A stretch of DNA of 64,000 bases from Diphasiastrum complanatum (Eukaryota > Streptophyta > Lycopodiopsida > Lycopodiales > Lycopodiaceae): positions 2,754,406 through 2,818,405 of the forward strand of contig CM055103.1 of the NCBI GenBank assembly GCA_029204225.1. Reading direction: 5' to 3'. The notes under the pieces are model-generated. The model was not told where the DNA came from. It was given only the letters and a program-made list of their open reading frames with translations, and made no database searches. The first letter of the stretch is position 1. Each line of letters starts with the position of its first letter. This document shows, piece by piece, positions 21,223 to 33,414 of this stretch. Position numbers and translations under genes: made by a program.

Positions 21223-21665
21223 TGTTAGAATAATAAATGTAAATGATGTAGAAGCCATAGGTTACTATGACCCAAAAGGTCGAGATCTGTGTAACCATGG
21301 TCATTTATATTTTAGGCCCAACTTCGTATGAAACTAACTTGTAGGGACTCGTGGGTCCACTAGGGGCCTATACATGTGAATTAAGTACCTAATTTGTTAT
21401 TTGGGGTACTTAATTATTTTATGTAACTTATGGTAGCTAGATAGCCATTAGTCAAGTTATTGGACAGCCAACAGTCATGAAGGTAGATAGACATCTTGGA
21501 CTACTTATATGTAGCCATTCATTTGTATGTGACACACTTTTGTTAAGCAATCTACTGTTCATATTGGCTGTCCACAAGTTTCTACAAGAGGGTCATCTAA
21601 CCATCTCTCTCTTCTCTTTAAGAATACTTTGTGTTAATGAATAGTCTTGATTCTGGATTCCTACA
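21223..21665 (+). repeat. 5' LTR of Copia-1
   Basis: TGTTAGAATAATAAATG...GATTCCTACA. A diverged relative lies on the minus strand at 28656-29140. Confidence 0.93.
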
Positions 21666-22217
21666 TGGTATCAGAGCCATTTTTCAGAATTGATTGCTTG
21701 CTGGAGGGCAATCAATAGGCAGCCACATTTCTCCTCTTTTGGTTCATAAAAATCAGAATTTTTCTGATTTTTGTGGAGAGAGAACTGTTCGGCTCCTCCT
21801 TGTTTCTTGTGCAGGAAATTGCAGGAAAAAGCTTGGAACCTCTACTCATTTGGGAACCAGCAGTAGGGCGTCCATGCTCAACTAGTTTTCATGTGATTGA
21901 AATCAGATTACATGCTTCAAATTTCAAATTTTCTTCTTGGAGGAGGGCGCCCATCTACCTTGAAGACAAATGTGTTTTTGACACATTTTTAGTGGCTGAA
22001 ATTTCTGTTTTTGAGCCTGGAAGAAGGTCCTACCATCTGCTCCATTAGCACATTGAGTGCACACCATAGCCACCTATATCTTCTTGTGAATGAGCTATTG
22101 CATGTGGTGTATTGCAATCTATAGTGCTCATTAGGTCAGCTTTGAACTTGCTGATTTTTTAGTAGATTTTGGCCTGGAATCTGTTTTTCCCATCTACTAT
22201 TAGCTGAATTTTCAGAA

Positions 22218-25200
22218 ATGGCTAAAGAATCTGAATCTATAGGTTCTTTGTTCAATGAAAATAGGTTGGATGGAACTAATTTTTCCTTGTGGTGCTACAT
22301 GATCAAAAACCTCCTTATTGCTAAAGGTTTGTTTGAAGTTGTAAGTGGTGATGTAGAGAGGCCACCTAGTTTGGCACCTACTACACCGTCAAGAGCTACT
22401 TCTTCAACATATATGGAGGTGTCTTCCGAAGAACAAAAGAAGTGGGATCGACGTGACGCACAAGCACATTCGGTCATAGCGCTATCCGTGAAGAGATCAA
22501 TCCTACCTCACATTCGATCATGCAAGACTTCCAGGAGTGCTTGGGAAGTACTTGCCAGAATGTTCCAAGTGAAGAATACGGCGAAAGTGCTTTTTCTACG
22601 TAATCAACTCTCAACAATAAAGATGCAAGAGGGTGATACGCTTTCAAATCACTTTATGAAGATCAAGGATCTTCGTGACGAGCTTCTTAGCATTGACGAA
22701 ATTGTCGAGAACTCTCAATTTATTTCGATTACTCTTAATTCACTTCCTCATTCCTATCTTCCATTTGTGTCTACTTTAAGCATATCTCTTAGGGGACAGC
22801 AAATCTCCTTTGAAGAGCTTGTTGGCTTACTTCTCCAAGAAGAGCAAACAAGGATTAATTTTGGTGAACAAGAAGATCAAGCCTTCTTCACCAAAGGCAA
22901 AGGCAAAGGCAAGTGGAAAGGTAAGCCTTCTTCTTCCAAGGATCAAAAATCCAAGGAAGGCCAAGATCAAGGATCCAAAAAGAAGGGTAAGTGCCATTAT
23001 TGTAAAAAGTTTGGGCACCACATAAAGGAATGTAGGAAGAAGCTTACTAAGGATAAAGAGAAAGGTATTGATACAAATACAGCCATGATTTTATTAGAAC
23101 ATCAAAAGGAGGATGATTCTTTCAATGGTGATTTTGCTTTTGTCACTAACAATCTCATTTCTACTCCAAATGAGATTTCTACCACTTCTCGACTTGCTGG
23201 TTTTTCAGCAGAAAACAGCACTACTTCAGCTTTGCAGGTTGTTTTTCCTTCCATTGATTGGGTGATTGATAGTGGAGCTACACGCCATATGACTCACCAT
23301 AGAGACGTCTTCACAAAGCTTATGAAAATCAGAGATGGAAGCAAGGTTCAAGGTGTTGACAACACCTCCTATCCAATTGAAGGCATTGGATCTATACCAC
23401 TCATTCTTCCCAATGGAGAAGAAAAGTGCATTCGAAATGTACTTTATGTTCCTAAGATTAAGAAAAATCTCATTTCGGTCTCTACAATCATGAATCAAGG
23501 ATTGATTGTAGAATTTAAAGAAGACAAATGTCTTATAAAAGACCCAAAGAGATCACTTTTACTTGTTGCTTCGGGAACATTGCGAGGAGGTTGGTTTTTG
23601 TTGGATATTTATGAACCTAAAGCTTTGACATCCTTTGGTCTTGTTGCTACTAATTCACATGCATTGGAGTTGGCTAAACTATGGCATGCGAGATACGGGC
23701 ACCTCAATTTTGGAAGTTTGAATATGTTGAAGAAATTCAACATGGTGGAAGGCATTCCAAATATGGAGCATCCCGAAGGACATGTATGCGAAGGATGCAT
23801 ACTTGGTTTTCTAGCTATGATAGAAAATCAATTTGGGCATACTTTGAAGATACTACGTACTGACCGAGGAGGGGAATACATTAAAAGTACGTTCGGCACG
23901 TTTCTTCAAAGAAAAGGCATTCTACATCAAATGACAACCCCTTACACACCTCAACGAAACGGTGTTGCCGAAAGAAAGAATCGCACTATTATGGAGATGG
24001 CTCGATGCATGCTCAAGGCAAAGGGCCTACCTCACAAGTTTTGGGCTGAAGCGGTTATAACGGCGGCTTACATTAGTAATCGGTGTCCTACTAAAGCCTT
24101 GAAGGTATTAACTCCTTATGAAGTTTGGTATGGTAAGAAGCCTACTGTTTCTCACTTACGCATCTTTGGTTGCACGGCTTATGCTTTCATTCCCGATAAG
24201 CTTAGAACAAAGCTTGATGATAAAGGAGTTAAATGCATATTTGTTGGCTATAGTACCAAAAGCAAGGGCTATAGATTGTTTAATATGGATACTAATAAAA
24301 ACATAGTGAGTCGTGATGTTCATTTTGATGAAAAGACCTCCAATGATGTTGCGCCCACTCATGTCATGAAAGGGGACATCCCCCAAGATGGCTATGTTGA
24401 AGTGTTTCCAGATTTGGTATCACCATCTAATGTTGAAGAGGAGGGACCGCCATCATCCTCTAATGGACAGCCCACTGGTTCTTCAAGCGAACAGTCCATA
24501 ATTCATCAAGAGGAGCAGATTTATGAAGAGGAACGGCATGTTGAAAACTTTGGACAACATAGTCCAATTTCAGAGCACTTTGGACAGCAAAGTGTTGACA
24601 GTTCAGATCACTTTGGACAGCAAAGCGTTGATCAAAGTAAGGCTGTTGGACAGCCTAAACCAGTCCCTAATGGCTGTTGCAGACTTTGCAGGACAGCAAA
24701 GTGAACATCTAAATCAGTAGAATTTGCTGATTTTTCTGATTTTGCTCTTACATCTATTGAGGATAGTGCAATAGAACCTGTTTCTTATGAGCAGGCCAGA
24801 GGAGTAAAATGTTGGGAGGACGCGATGAAAGAGGAGTATGACTCACTCATAAAGAACCAAACATGGGTTCTTGTTGATCTTCCACATGGAAAGAAAGCAA
24901 TTGGCTGTAAATGGGTTTATAAGATCAAGTACAAGTCCGATGTTACTGTTGAAAGGTACAAGGCAAGACTTGTTGCCAAAGGTTATGCGCAAAAGGAGGG
25001 CATTTATGGGGAAACTTTTGCACCTACCGCACGAATAACTACCGTAAGGATAGTCACTGCTTTGGCTGCCCATCATAGTTGGCGTATGCATCAACTTGAC
25101 ATAAAAGACAGCCTTCCTCAATGGTGATCTTGATGAGGAAGTTTACTTTCAGCAACCTGCTGGTTTTTTGGTTGCAGGTCAAGAAGACAAAGTGTGTCTT

Positions 25201-25844
25201 CTCAAGAAGGCTCTCTATGGACTAAAACAAGCCCCAAGGATGTGGTATCAAAAGATACACATATACTTTTGTGATCGTGAGTTTTCTAACAGTCCTAGTG
25301 AATCTACGCTTTAAATCATGCATACACTTAAGTTTATCATCATCATTTTGCTATATGTTGATGATATTATCATTACGGGTAGTAATGAACAATATATTGC
25401 AGCCTTAAAATCTGATCTTGCTTTAGTTTATGATACATCAGATTTAGGCCAATTGCATTTCTACCTTGGTCTTGAGTTTTTGCAAGGAAAGGCTGGAATC
25501 TTCATTACCCAACAGCGGTACATTAAGCAGATTTTGAAGCGTTTCAAAATGGAAGATTGCAAGCCGGTTGCTACACCAATTGAGACGGGCCTGAAGTTAA
25601 GTAATCAAAGTGGTGGTGAACCATTTGATACTACACTATATTGTCAAGTGGTTGGAAGTCTCATTTACTTATGCAACTCAAGACCAGACATATCTTATAG
25701 TGTTTCCCTCATGAGTCAGTTCATGCATGCTCCGTTAACATCACATTGGAAAGCATTGAAGAGGATCCTTCGATATCTTCAAGGAAGATTTTCTTACTTA
25801 GTGAATACATGTCATTTCTACATGTCATTTTCATTTAAGGAGGG
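22218..25844 (+). pseudogene. Copia-1 gag-pol with deleted integrase core and RNase H
   Basis: The ATG at 22218 opens 828 codons: UBN2-type Gag (residues 1-230), zinc knuckle CHYCKKFGHHIKEC (about 258), protease DSGATRHM (about 350) and GAG-pre-integrase finger LWHARYGHL...CEGCILG (about 488-530). The next residues jump to FLAMIENQFGHTLKILRTDRGGEY: about 70 residues with the first integrase Asp are missing, while the second Asp and the Glu (NGVAERKNRTIME) remain. After a stop at 24704 the RT follows in pieces (24825-25127; 25318-25953) with YVDDIIITG. It stops after ILRYLQG, so RNase H is absent before the LTR. The element cannot be autonomous. Confidence 0.88.
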
Positions 25845-26284
25845 TGTTAGAATAATAAATGTAAATGATGTAGAAGCCATAGGTTACTATGACCCAAAAG
25901 GTCGAGATCTGTGTAACCATGGTCATTTATATTTTAGGCCCAACTTAGGATGAAACTAACTTGTAGGGACTCGTGGGTCCACTAGGGGCCTATACATGTG
26001 AATTAAGTACCTAGCTTGTTATTTGGGGTACTTAATAATTTTATGTAACTCATGGTAGCTAGATAGCCATTAGTCAAGGTATTGGACAGCCAACAGTCAT
26101 GAAGGTAGATAGCCATCTTGGACTACTTATATGTAGCCATTCATTTGTATGTGACACACTTTTGTTAAGCAATCTACTGTTCATATTGGCTGTCCACAAG
26201 TTTCTACAAGAGGGTCTAACCATCTCTCTCTTCTCTTTGAGAATACTTTGTGTTAATGAATAGTCTTGATTCTGGATTCCTACA
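25845..26284 (+). repeat. 3' LTR of Copia-1
   Basis: TGTTAGAATAATAAATG...GATTCCTACA, followed by the target duplication TGTAC. Confidence 0.93.
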
Positions 26285-27740
26285 TGTACCATGTGTTGAG
26301 GTTGGTGGATCTAGAGGGTTCTACACTTGGCCTCATTTACGAGTTTGTGGACAAAATTGCGGAGACCCTTCAACAATTGCTTTTGATGAGCAGATGTACA
26401 TATTTTCTAGTTTGCTTTGTGCACTTATTTTGTAAAAGTGTTTTAGCATGGTTGAGTTGTTTTTTTGCAATAAAATGATTATTTGGTTTCTGCAGGATAT
26501 TGACTATCCGAGAGAAGTGGCTGGATAGGTGGAATCTCTTCCACAAGCCTGTACACACAGTTGCTCATTTGCTTCACCCACTTGGGCTACATATGCACAA
26601 ATGTCGAGCTTTTGGAAGCTTTTGGACGGCTAGAGGGCATACACGCAGAATGTGTATCCAGGCTAAGGTTGCCCCTAAAATAGGGCTATCTAAGCCATCT
26701 TCTTTTCAGCACTCGTGTAATTGTTAACATTTTTTGTGTGCTTTTGACTCATTACTTTCTACATTCTAAAAATTTTCCTTGTCTTTGAGATATGGCCCTT
26801 TGTTGCGCAGGATCAAGAAACAGATGTTGGATTTTTAGCACAGATAGGGATGTTTCAATAGATCTCAGGGTGAGTATGACAAGTTTTTGCCAAAGTCGCT
26901 CACAAGGTGGGGTGTGGTGAGCAAATTTGCCCCATACATTACTACTCTTGCCACTCACATTCAAGATTGTTTCACTTCAGCTATGAGCAAAACTGGAGCA
27001 CTTGGTCTCTTATGCACACAAAGAGATGCAACAAGCTCAACATTTCCCAGTTGAACAGATTGGTCTACCCCAACCTGAGGCTAATCAGTCACATGCAGAG
27101 AGGTGGTACACCTAGGTAGGTGAACCTTGAGGAGTGCCTTAGATCCATAGACATTGCAATAGGCCATGCACAGACAGAGGCTATAGCTACTGATGAGATA
27201 GTTTCAAAGTATCATCAGGAGTTGGCAAGGCATAATACGAGCAGCGCAGGACCACTAGATCCTATGTAGGAGAGGAGGGTGGGGGGTTGAGGCTGAGGAA
27301 GGAGATGATGAGGAGGCCCTGGATGATGAGATGGAGATGACCATTCGCAAGGATGTGGAATTTGTTGATCCCAATGCTAAGACACAGGCCAAGCCTACAT
27401 CCATAGTGACAAAGGCATGAGAATGAGAACTAAACCTCCCTGAACATGGGAATGTGGATAGGAACAAGAACGCCATCACCATCCGTTAGGAATGCATTCT
27501 AATGTCACGTTCCCGAGCACATTCCCACCAGAGTAGGTCCAGAAATGTGTGGCAATGACAAAGGCACAGGTGGCGGTGGAGGCAAGGGCAAAGGTGGAGG
27601 TGGAGGTGGAGGCAGAGGTTCAAGGACATAGTAGGAATCTTTGAGGAGGACTCATTTTTCTTCCTACTCATCCACCAATGATAACGATGAGGAGAAATCT
27701 TCATCTAATCGCGATGGCTCCGAGTAATAGGGATTTAGGG

Positions 27741-28655
27741 TTTACTTTCGTGTCACATGACTCTATGAGTCTATTGTCCATCTATCAAACCCATGTACTT
27801 GGTCAATGACCTACTCCTTAATAAATATCAGATGGTGTAGACATAGTGATCATTTTGATGAGGCATGTGTGGAATTTGAATCATTTTCCATGTTCTTCCA
27901 TTATGTAAATTGTAAATACTTTCAACTTTCAAGTTTGGTATGCTAAGTGCTCCATGTATGCTTTGTATGACCTGTTTAGTATGCGCCATCGGCACTTGCA
28001 TCATATCTAATATTAGTTTGTTATATTTTAGCATTCTTTAAATGCTAGCCTCTATGTCAATTTTTGGATGGTAGTTTGTTGCGTTGGCTTGAGTTTTTGG
28101 ATGGCAGTCTGTGTGTCCTTTTGCTCTTTGATCATTCTCAATCAGACTAGAAATCTAGATTTTGCATTGATTGTGATATTACGAAAAGGTTGCTATACGA
28201 CTTCTTGAAGGCTCCCTAATAGCTCATTACTCTACATAGCAGATCAATGTGTATGATTGTAAACTATCACAATAAACTAGAGTCTGGACTATAAGAAAAT
28301 CAAACACCATGCATCAATGATCACTGATATTCTAGTTCTCAATTTAAAAACTTTTGCAATGTATTTGGAATTTGTTTACTTTAGGTGTGCTTTTTCGCTC
28401 TCTTCAATCTAAATATCAAGTTATCCGAAATCTGAAAGGAGTAATTCCAAAATCATCCACCAAATCACTTATCATAAATTATAATCTCTCATGAAAACAC
28501 TCACTATCCCATAAGTTTGGAAGAAAATCAACGAGTACAAAAAATGCTTTACATTGTTTTTCTTTGGAATTATTGATGCCATTTTCATCAAATGGCCTGC
28601 TACCAAAGAGAGAGAGTGATTTCCATGCTAATCTTTATAAGCCCAATAATAGATC
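27741..28655. other. AT-rich intron sequence
   Basis: No coding similarity, LTR boundary or tandem repeat recognised. Confidence 0.5.
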
Positions 28656-29140
28656 TGTAGGAAATAGAAGCCAAAGGATCCCGGATCTTAACAGCATTCT
28701 CAAAAGAAAGAGAGAGATGGCTAGAAACCCTCTTGTAGAAACTCGTGGATAGCCAAGTAAAATAGTCAGTATTGCTTACAAAAGTGTCTCATACAAATGG
28801 GATGCACACATATATATAGTCCAGGATGACTATCTAACTTCATGACTATTGGCTATCCAGCTACTTGACTATTGGCTATCCAACTACTTGACTATTGACT
28901 ATCCAACTTTTTATATAACATAGAAAGAATAAGGTACCTCCAATATGTCAAGTTGGGGTACTTAATGTCACAATTAGGCCTAGTAGACCCATGAGTCCCT
29001 ACCAAATTAATTTCATACTAACTTAGCTAACTCTAAGTTTAGTAGGCCTAATATAATAAATGACCATGGTTACACAACTCTCGACCTTTTGGGTCAAAGT
29101 AACCTATGGTAATGTAAGCAATTCCATTTACACTCCAACA
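28656..29140 (-). repeat. Minus-strand copia LTR related to Copia-1
   Basis: Reverse-complemented, the segment begins TGTTGGAGTG and ends TTTCCTACA. It matches the Copia-1 LTR along most of its length, including the segment around GACCCAAAAGGTCGAG. At 29141-29154 lies the complement of a polypurine tract (CATTTGAGGAGGG on minus). It is therefore the 3' LTR of a minus-strand copia whose body extended to the right. Only about 155 bp of that body (29141-29296) remains. Confidence 0.8.
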
Positions 29141-29296
29141 CCCTCCTCAAATGGAAATGCATAACATAACATGAAGTAACTTCTCGAAAGAGAAAAATGC
29201 AACTTATTGTCCGAACTTCATGTCGCCAAATAAACTTCGCACCGAAGTAGTCGAAATCTCATCCCCAATCATGTCCAACATATAACAAAGATTTTC

Positions 29297-30170
29297 CGCC
29301 TGCATGGATTTCCTCATACTATCCTTTCTAATCGGGATAGTAAGTTTACATCTATATTTGGACAGAGCTTATGCGTATATTGGATGTACAGCTTTTTATG
29401 GGTTCTGCTTATCATTCTACTTCTGATGGGCAGTCTGAGGTCCTTAACAGGATCCTTGAGGATTATTTACGCCATTTGGTTACTCCTTCTGGGAAGGATT
29501 GGGATCAGCATTTATGTTTAGCAAAGTATAGCTATAATAGCTCTATTAGTACCAGCACAGGTGTCTCACCATTTTTATTATCTCATGGCTATGCACCTCT
29601 TTTACCTGGCATTCCTCTCCCTCCTGAGGATACACCTATCACACTTGCATCTTTTCTATCAGGTGCTCGAGAGCTTATTACCCGGGCCAGTTCTCATTTA
29701 CAGCATGTTCAGCAGCGTTATCAGACCTTAGTTGATCATCACCGCCGCCATGTTGAGTTTCAGCTTGGAGATATGGTTTATCTACGCCTACGGTTTGCAC
29801 GTCATCATTTTGTCCAGGGCCATGCTTCTACTGAGAAGCTTGCACCACATTATTATGGGCCTTATCGCATTTTGGAGGTTCTTAGTCCAGTTACATATCG
29901 CTTACAGCTTCCTGCTTCCACACGCGCATGTGATATATTCCCTGTCCGTTTATTACGTGCTGCTATTGAGGATGACGCTCCTTGTGATGCTGAGTTTCCT
30001 ACTGCTCCAGAGTTATTTCCATTTTTACTTGCTGCTATATTACAGGTTTGTCTATACCATAGTTGACGCCGCCGGCAGATTCAGTTTTTGGTCCAGTAGT
30101 GGGTTGATTCCTCTACATCAGATGTTGTTCTAGCTGTTGATGCACCAGGGCTTGCTGCTATTTGATCCAG
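29297..30170 (+). pseudogene. Ty3/gypsy integrase C-terminal fragment with chromodomain remnant
   Basis: The sequence begins in the integrase core (HGFPHTILSNRDSKFTSIF, second catalytic Asp) and continues through SDGQSEVLNRILEDYLRH (catalytic Glu), WDQHLCLAKYSYNSS, a GPY/F module (LAPHYYGPYRILEV...VTYRLQLPAS) and, after a stop near 30066, a degraded chromodomain (RRRQIQFLVQ). It belongs to a gypsy lineage different from Gypsy-A. The upstream RT/RH is absent. A further 280 bp (30171-30452) has no recognised feature. Confidence 0.8.
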
Positions 30171-30452
30171 TTTCTTTTCGGCAGTTGGGTCTATTTTTTG
30201 TGCCAGGGAGAGTTATGGACTCGACTCATTACATTTGCCGCGTCCATTTACATTTACTTTACTTTATGCATAAGCAGGCCTTGGGCCCTTTTTTATTCAT
30301 TAGTGACACTTAGACTATATGGTTGGCCTTTGGCCTTATTACTCATTATTAGGCCATTTGGACATATTACTGGAGAGCGGGGACCTTCTTGGAGGGCGCA
30401 CTAAGCTTAGCTCTAGATCAGCTGTGGCTCTATTCGTAACTTGATACCATGT

Positions 30453-30840
30453 CAGAATTTGATCTACAAATTCTAGATGGAGTTAGCTAGTCCTACTAGC
30501 ACTCACAAATCAAGATCAGTATAGATATTAAAGAGAATTCAGATTATAGAAGAATTGAGCAAAGCTTGAAAACACTGGAATGAATTTGTGGTGGGGGGCC
30601 AGCCTACATAAATACTTTCTCTAATCTATGTGAAAAGCTAAAACCATAAAGTAAATAGTTAAAGACAAAAAGCTAAATGCTATTATTACTACCTAGGGTA
30701 AAGACCCAAGACGTATTTCTAAGTGGTAAAGCCAAATCCTATTCTAGTAGTAGTGCGCCCACCTACATGCATGATTCAAAAATGAATTACTATAAATAGT
30801 CGTGGCCCCTATAATAGCATGCATGCATGGCCAATCTTAC
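30453..30840 (-). repeat. Probable 5' LTR of a minus-strand retrotransposon
   Basis: On the minus strand, ...CAAATTCTGACA is followed by TGGTATCAAGTTACG, a primer-site motif. The LTR therefore lies to the right on plus, starting TGTCAGAATTTG at 30453. The far end (about 30840) is a guess from the loss of structured sequence. No partner LTR and no coding body remain. Confidence 0.5.
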
Positions 30841-31182
30841 ACCAAGGGGTACCAGATAAACATTAATTCCTAGAAAAATTATACTTAGCTTTTGTTTCAG
30901 CTTTTATTTATTCTAGCTTTCATATCAATTGTTATAATAAAGCTAGTCATTATGTTTTTTGTTGATCATTACAATCACATTTCTCTTCATCGCATTTTGC
31001 GTTTCTTCTAATTTTGTCACAGTTCTTGTGTTGTTGTAGCCATAATTCTTTCATAGAAATAAGTAATAAAACCAAAGAAAGCGTCATCATCATAAACATA
31101 ACACCACAATGCTATGAAATAGCAAATCATGGCATAGATCACAAATGTCAAACCAACTTCCAATATTGAACTAAGTACAAAC

Positions 31183-31268
31183 CCAGAACCACGAGGAACA
31201 AATCGAAGTAGTCGCAACTCAGATGACAATATTTGGAAAAAATCTTTATCCGGTGATGCTATTCGAAC
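31183..31268 (-). CDS. 5'-3' exonuclease (Pol I-like), exon with SPDKDFFQ motif
   Basis: This 86-bp exon has acceptor GGTTGCTACCAG and donor GTTTGT. It starts in phase 0 and ends after two bases of a Gly codon completed by the exon at 13397. It encodes VRIASPDKDFFQILSSELRL then LRFVPRGS. SPDKDFFQ carries the acidic metal ligands in the centre of the nuclease site. It lies 22.5 kb from the preceding exon and 17.8 kb from the following one. The exact phase match at both ends is strong evidence that it is real. Confidence 0.9.
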
Positions 31269-31315
31269 CTGGTAGCAACCAAGATGGCCTTCAAATTACA
31301 CCTATAAGAAACATA

Positions 31316-31415
<100 letters not shown>

Positions 31416-32658
31416 ATTGGTGAACAGCATGGACAATTGAAGATTACCTAAACAAGCTGGAAAGTGACAATACAAACAAAGTGGATAGCAAGGACATACA
31501 AAATAAATTGGATCAACTTCGATCGGAAGTGTGACATGTCTAAGCACAAAGAAGAAAACCCAGCTTAGGAAAATAAGGTCTATGGTTGATATCAATTATA
31601 TTGATAAATCTTCCCTTTCTAAAGAGAGATCAAAACTTATGAAGGAAGAACAAAAAATTCTTAAAAATTTCTAAAATTTGAACTTTAAAGGGTTTCTTGG
31701 AAAGGGTGAACGTATCTCAAACTTCTGGTTTAACAAGGTAGGATTTGCAAAAGAAGATATGAAAGAAGACTTTAAAAAATACAAGAAATCAGTACCAAAG
31801 ATAGAGTCCTATTGATTAAGTTTTTAGATAGAATCCTATTGATTAAGTTTTTAGATACTAAAGCATCAAACTTTCAATTGCAAAATAGGGGGAAGTTCCA
31901 AGGCGTTACACATGTAATTGCAAATGGGAAGGAATTAAAAAATTGGCTAGACGTAAGGAATGCAGTTGCACAACTTAATAAAATAGTGATACAAAGGTAC
32001 ACTCCTCAAAGAAATTCACCAAAAAATTTTCAGCAACATTGGCGTTAAGCCAAGACGCCTCCTTTTCCCTATCTTTGGTTTTTACATTGACAAGCTCAAA
32101 GACTGTCTTCATAATGAAAGTGGTGGGAATGCGAAGTTTCTTCACTTTGTTGTCAAGCTCTTTTATATGTAGATACACCCCATTATGAATGCTTGGTCGT
32201 GGAAGTTTCACACAATCTTTCTTGGAATTCTTATGAGGATAAGCGACTCATTGGAGATTCAATATCCTTCTTTAGCATGAAAACCTCTTGCAAAAAAGTA
32301 GATCTTTAGAGATGGCAAAAAAAAAGGATTACTTTTTGAGATTTTGTGGCATTGGTTCTACTGTGAATGTCAAGTTTGGAAAGGCAACTTATCACACAGC
32401 AAATGGGCTGCTCAAAAGAGATTCTTGACCTCCTATTTGGGCGTCAAACAAAGCACAACATATGCTATTTTTGTTGGCTAATCTAATGTACTTCCTTTGA
32501 AAGCAATAGCCTTGTCAAATATATTAAAGAAGTAGAAAGAAAGAAAGGAAGCTTTAATAATGTTTTTTCCATGCCACACCCATTGCAAATATCTTTTTTG
32601 GAACCGTAATGGAATTCATTCATCCTCGATTGCAGGTGATTTCCAAGACTTAGTTGAT
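31416..32658. other. Intron sequence, unassigned
   Basis: Contains a short tandem duplication at about 31806-31857 (TCCTATTGATTAAGTTTTTA twice). Short frames on both strands (31812-32048 plus, 31975-32211 minus) have no recognisable domain. Confidence 0.4.
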
Positions 32659-32668
32659 GGTGGGGATC

Positions 32669-32738
32669 ATAGTTGCAGCGAATAGCGATTCGCTAGGTTT
32701 GCGATTCTGAGAATCGCGATTCAGAACCCAGAATCGTG

Positions 32739-32811
<73 letters not shown>

Positions 32812-33370
32812 AAAATAGCTTATGGCTAAAAATTTTTTAGGGGAGCAATGGTCAAACCAGCGTTTTCCCTCCCAGACGTGCAGTAGATAGGGCACAAACA
32901 AATCCTATTTTCAGTAGCTATTTGGTTGTTATTTGCTTTGGTTCTCAATAAATGTTGATGCTACAGTTTGGGCTATCAACTCTATGCATGATGATCACTC
33001 TTGCAATCATTTCACTGGAGATGTGAGTGCAATGTGCATACAGTTGGGGGGGATCCAAGGGAACCATCTGTCTCTGTCTCTATCCCACTAGAACCATCTG
33101 TGATCGTAATGAACAGGCTAGAGGTTAGTTTTGAATTTTTATCCTTGACAGAACCCAACATGGATTAATGCCCCTGAATTGGACCATCCTGCACCCGAAA
33201 CATTCGACAAACTACACAGTAATAATGCTCTTAATTAGAGCTTTCATCTGATACCCATATTGCCCAAAAAAAAATCAAAAAAAAAACGATCCTGAACGAT
33301 TCTGGGAAGATTCCGAATCGCGATTCAAAATCACGATTCGGACCGCAATTCTGAATCGCAGTGCAACTAT
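32669..33370. mobile_element. MULE-like non-autonomous DNA transposon, 702 bp
   Basis: A perfect 10-bp target duplication GGTGGGGATC lies at 32659-32668 and 33371-33380. The termini are ATAGTTGCA and its complement TGCAACTAT. Both ends carry imperfect inverted runs of GCGATTC/GAATCGCGATTC. The interior includes an (AT)n run (about 32742-32808) and no coding sequence. The 10-bp duplication fits Mutator-like elements (9-11 bp). The termini do not show the usual leading G, so the superfamily is tentative. Confidence 0.75.
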
Positions 33371-33414
33371 GGTGGGGATCTCATATTTTGATGGAGACAT
33401 GTGAGGACCAATAA

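Larger units (their letters stand above)
21223..26284 (+). mobile_element. Copia-1: Ty1/copia element inserted in hAT-4
   Basis: The element is 5062 bp with LTRs of 443 and 440 bp, target duplication TGTAC (21218-21222 and 26285-26289), primer site TGGTATCAGAGCC (21666-21678) and polypurine tract AAGGAGGG before the 3' LTR. By eye the LTRs differ by about nine substitutions plus a 3-bp gap. Removing the element and one target copy restores continuous hAT-4 coding similarity across the site. Confidence 0.93.
20841..27740 (+). pseudogene. hAT-4: older DUF659/hAT transposase relic split by Copia-1
   Basis: Part one (20841-21217) holds IDGLMHDIGGLP and KKKRALAMFKNYIPLDLEKP, matching GIDLLMGDIGALP and VLAMFRVFSHLDLRKP of hAT-1. 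Part two (26285-27740) resumes exactly after the copia element with YHVLRLVDLEGSTLGLIYEF (hAT-1: YIVLRMADSEGSTLGLVYEL), then WLDRWNLFHKPVHTVAHLLHP and the hAT dimerisation block NWSTWSLMHTKRCNKLNISQ at about 26981-27045, with an acidic tail. Many stops and frameshifts are present. The copy is clearly divergent from hAT-0 to hAT-3 and lacks their GGTACC-rich ends, so it is a related but older family. Confidence 0.8.

Noticed and set aside
31975-32211. 78-aa minus-strand frame (KELDNKVKKLRIPTTF)
   Set aside because: Looks protein-like but I could not assign any family, and neighbouring frames are full of stops.
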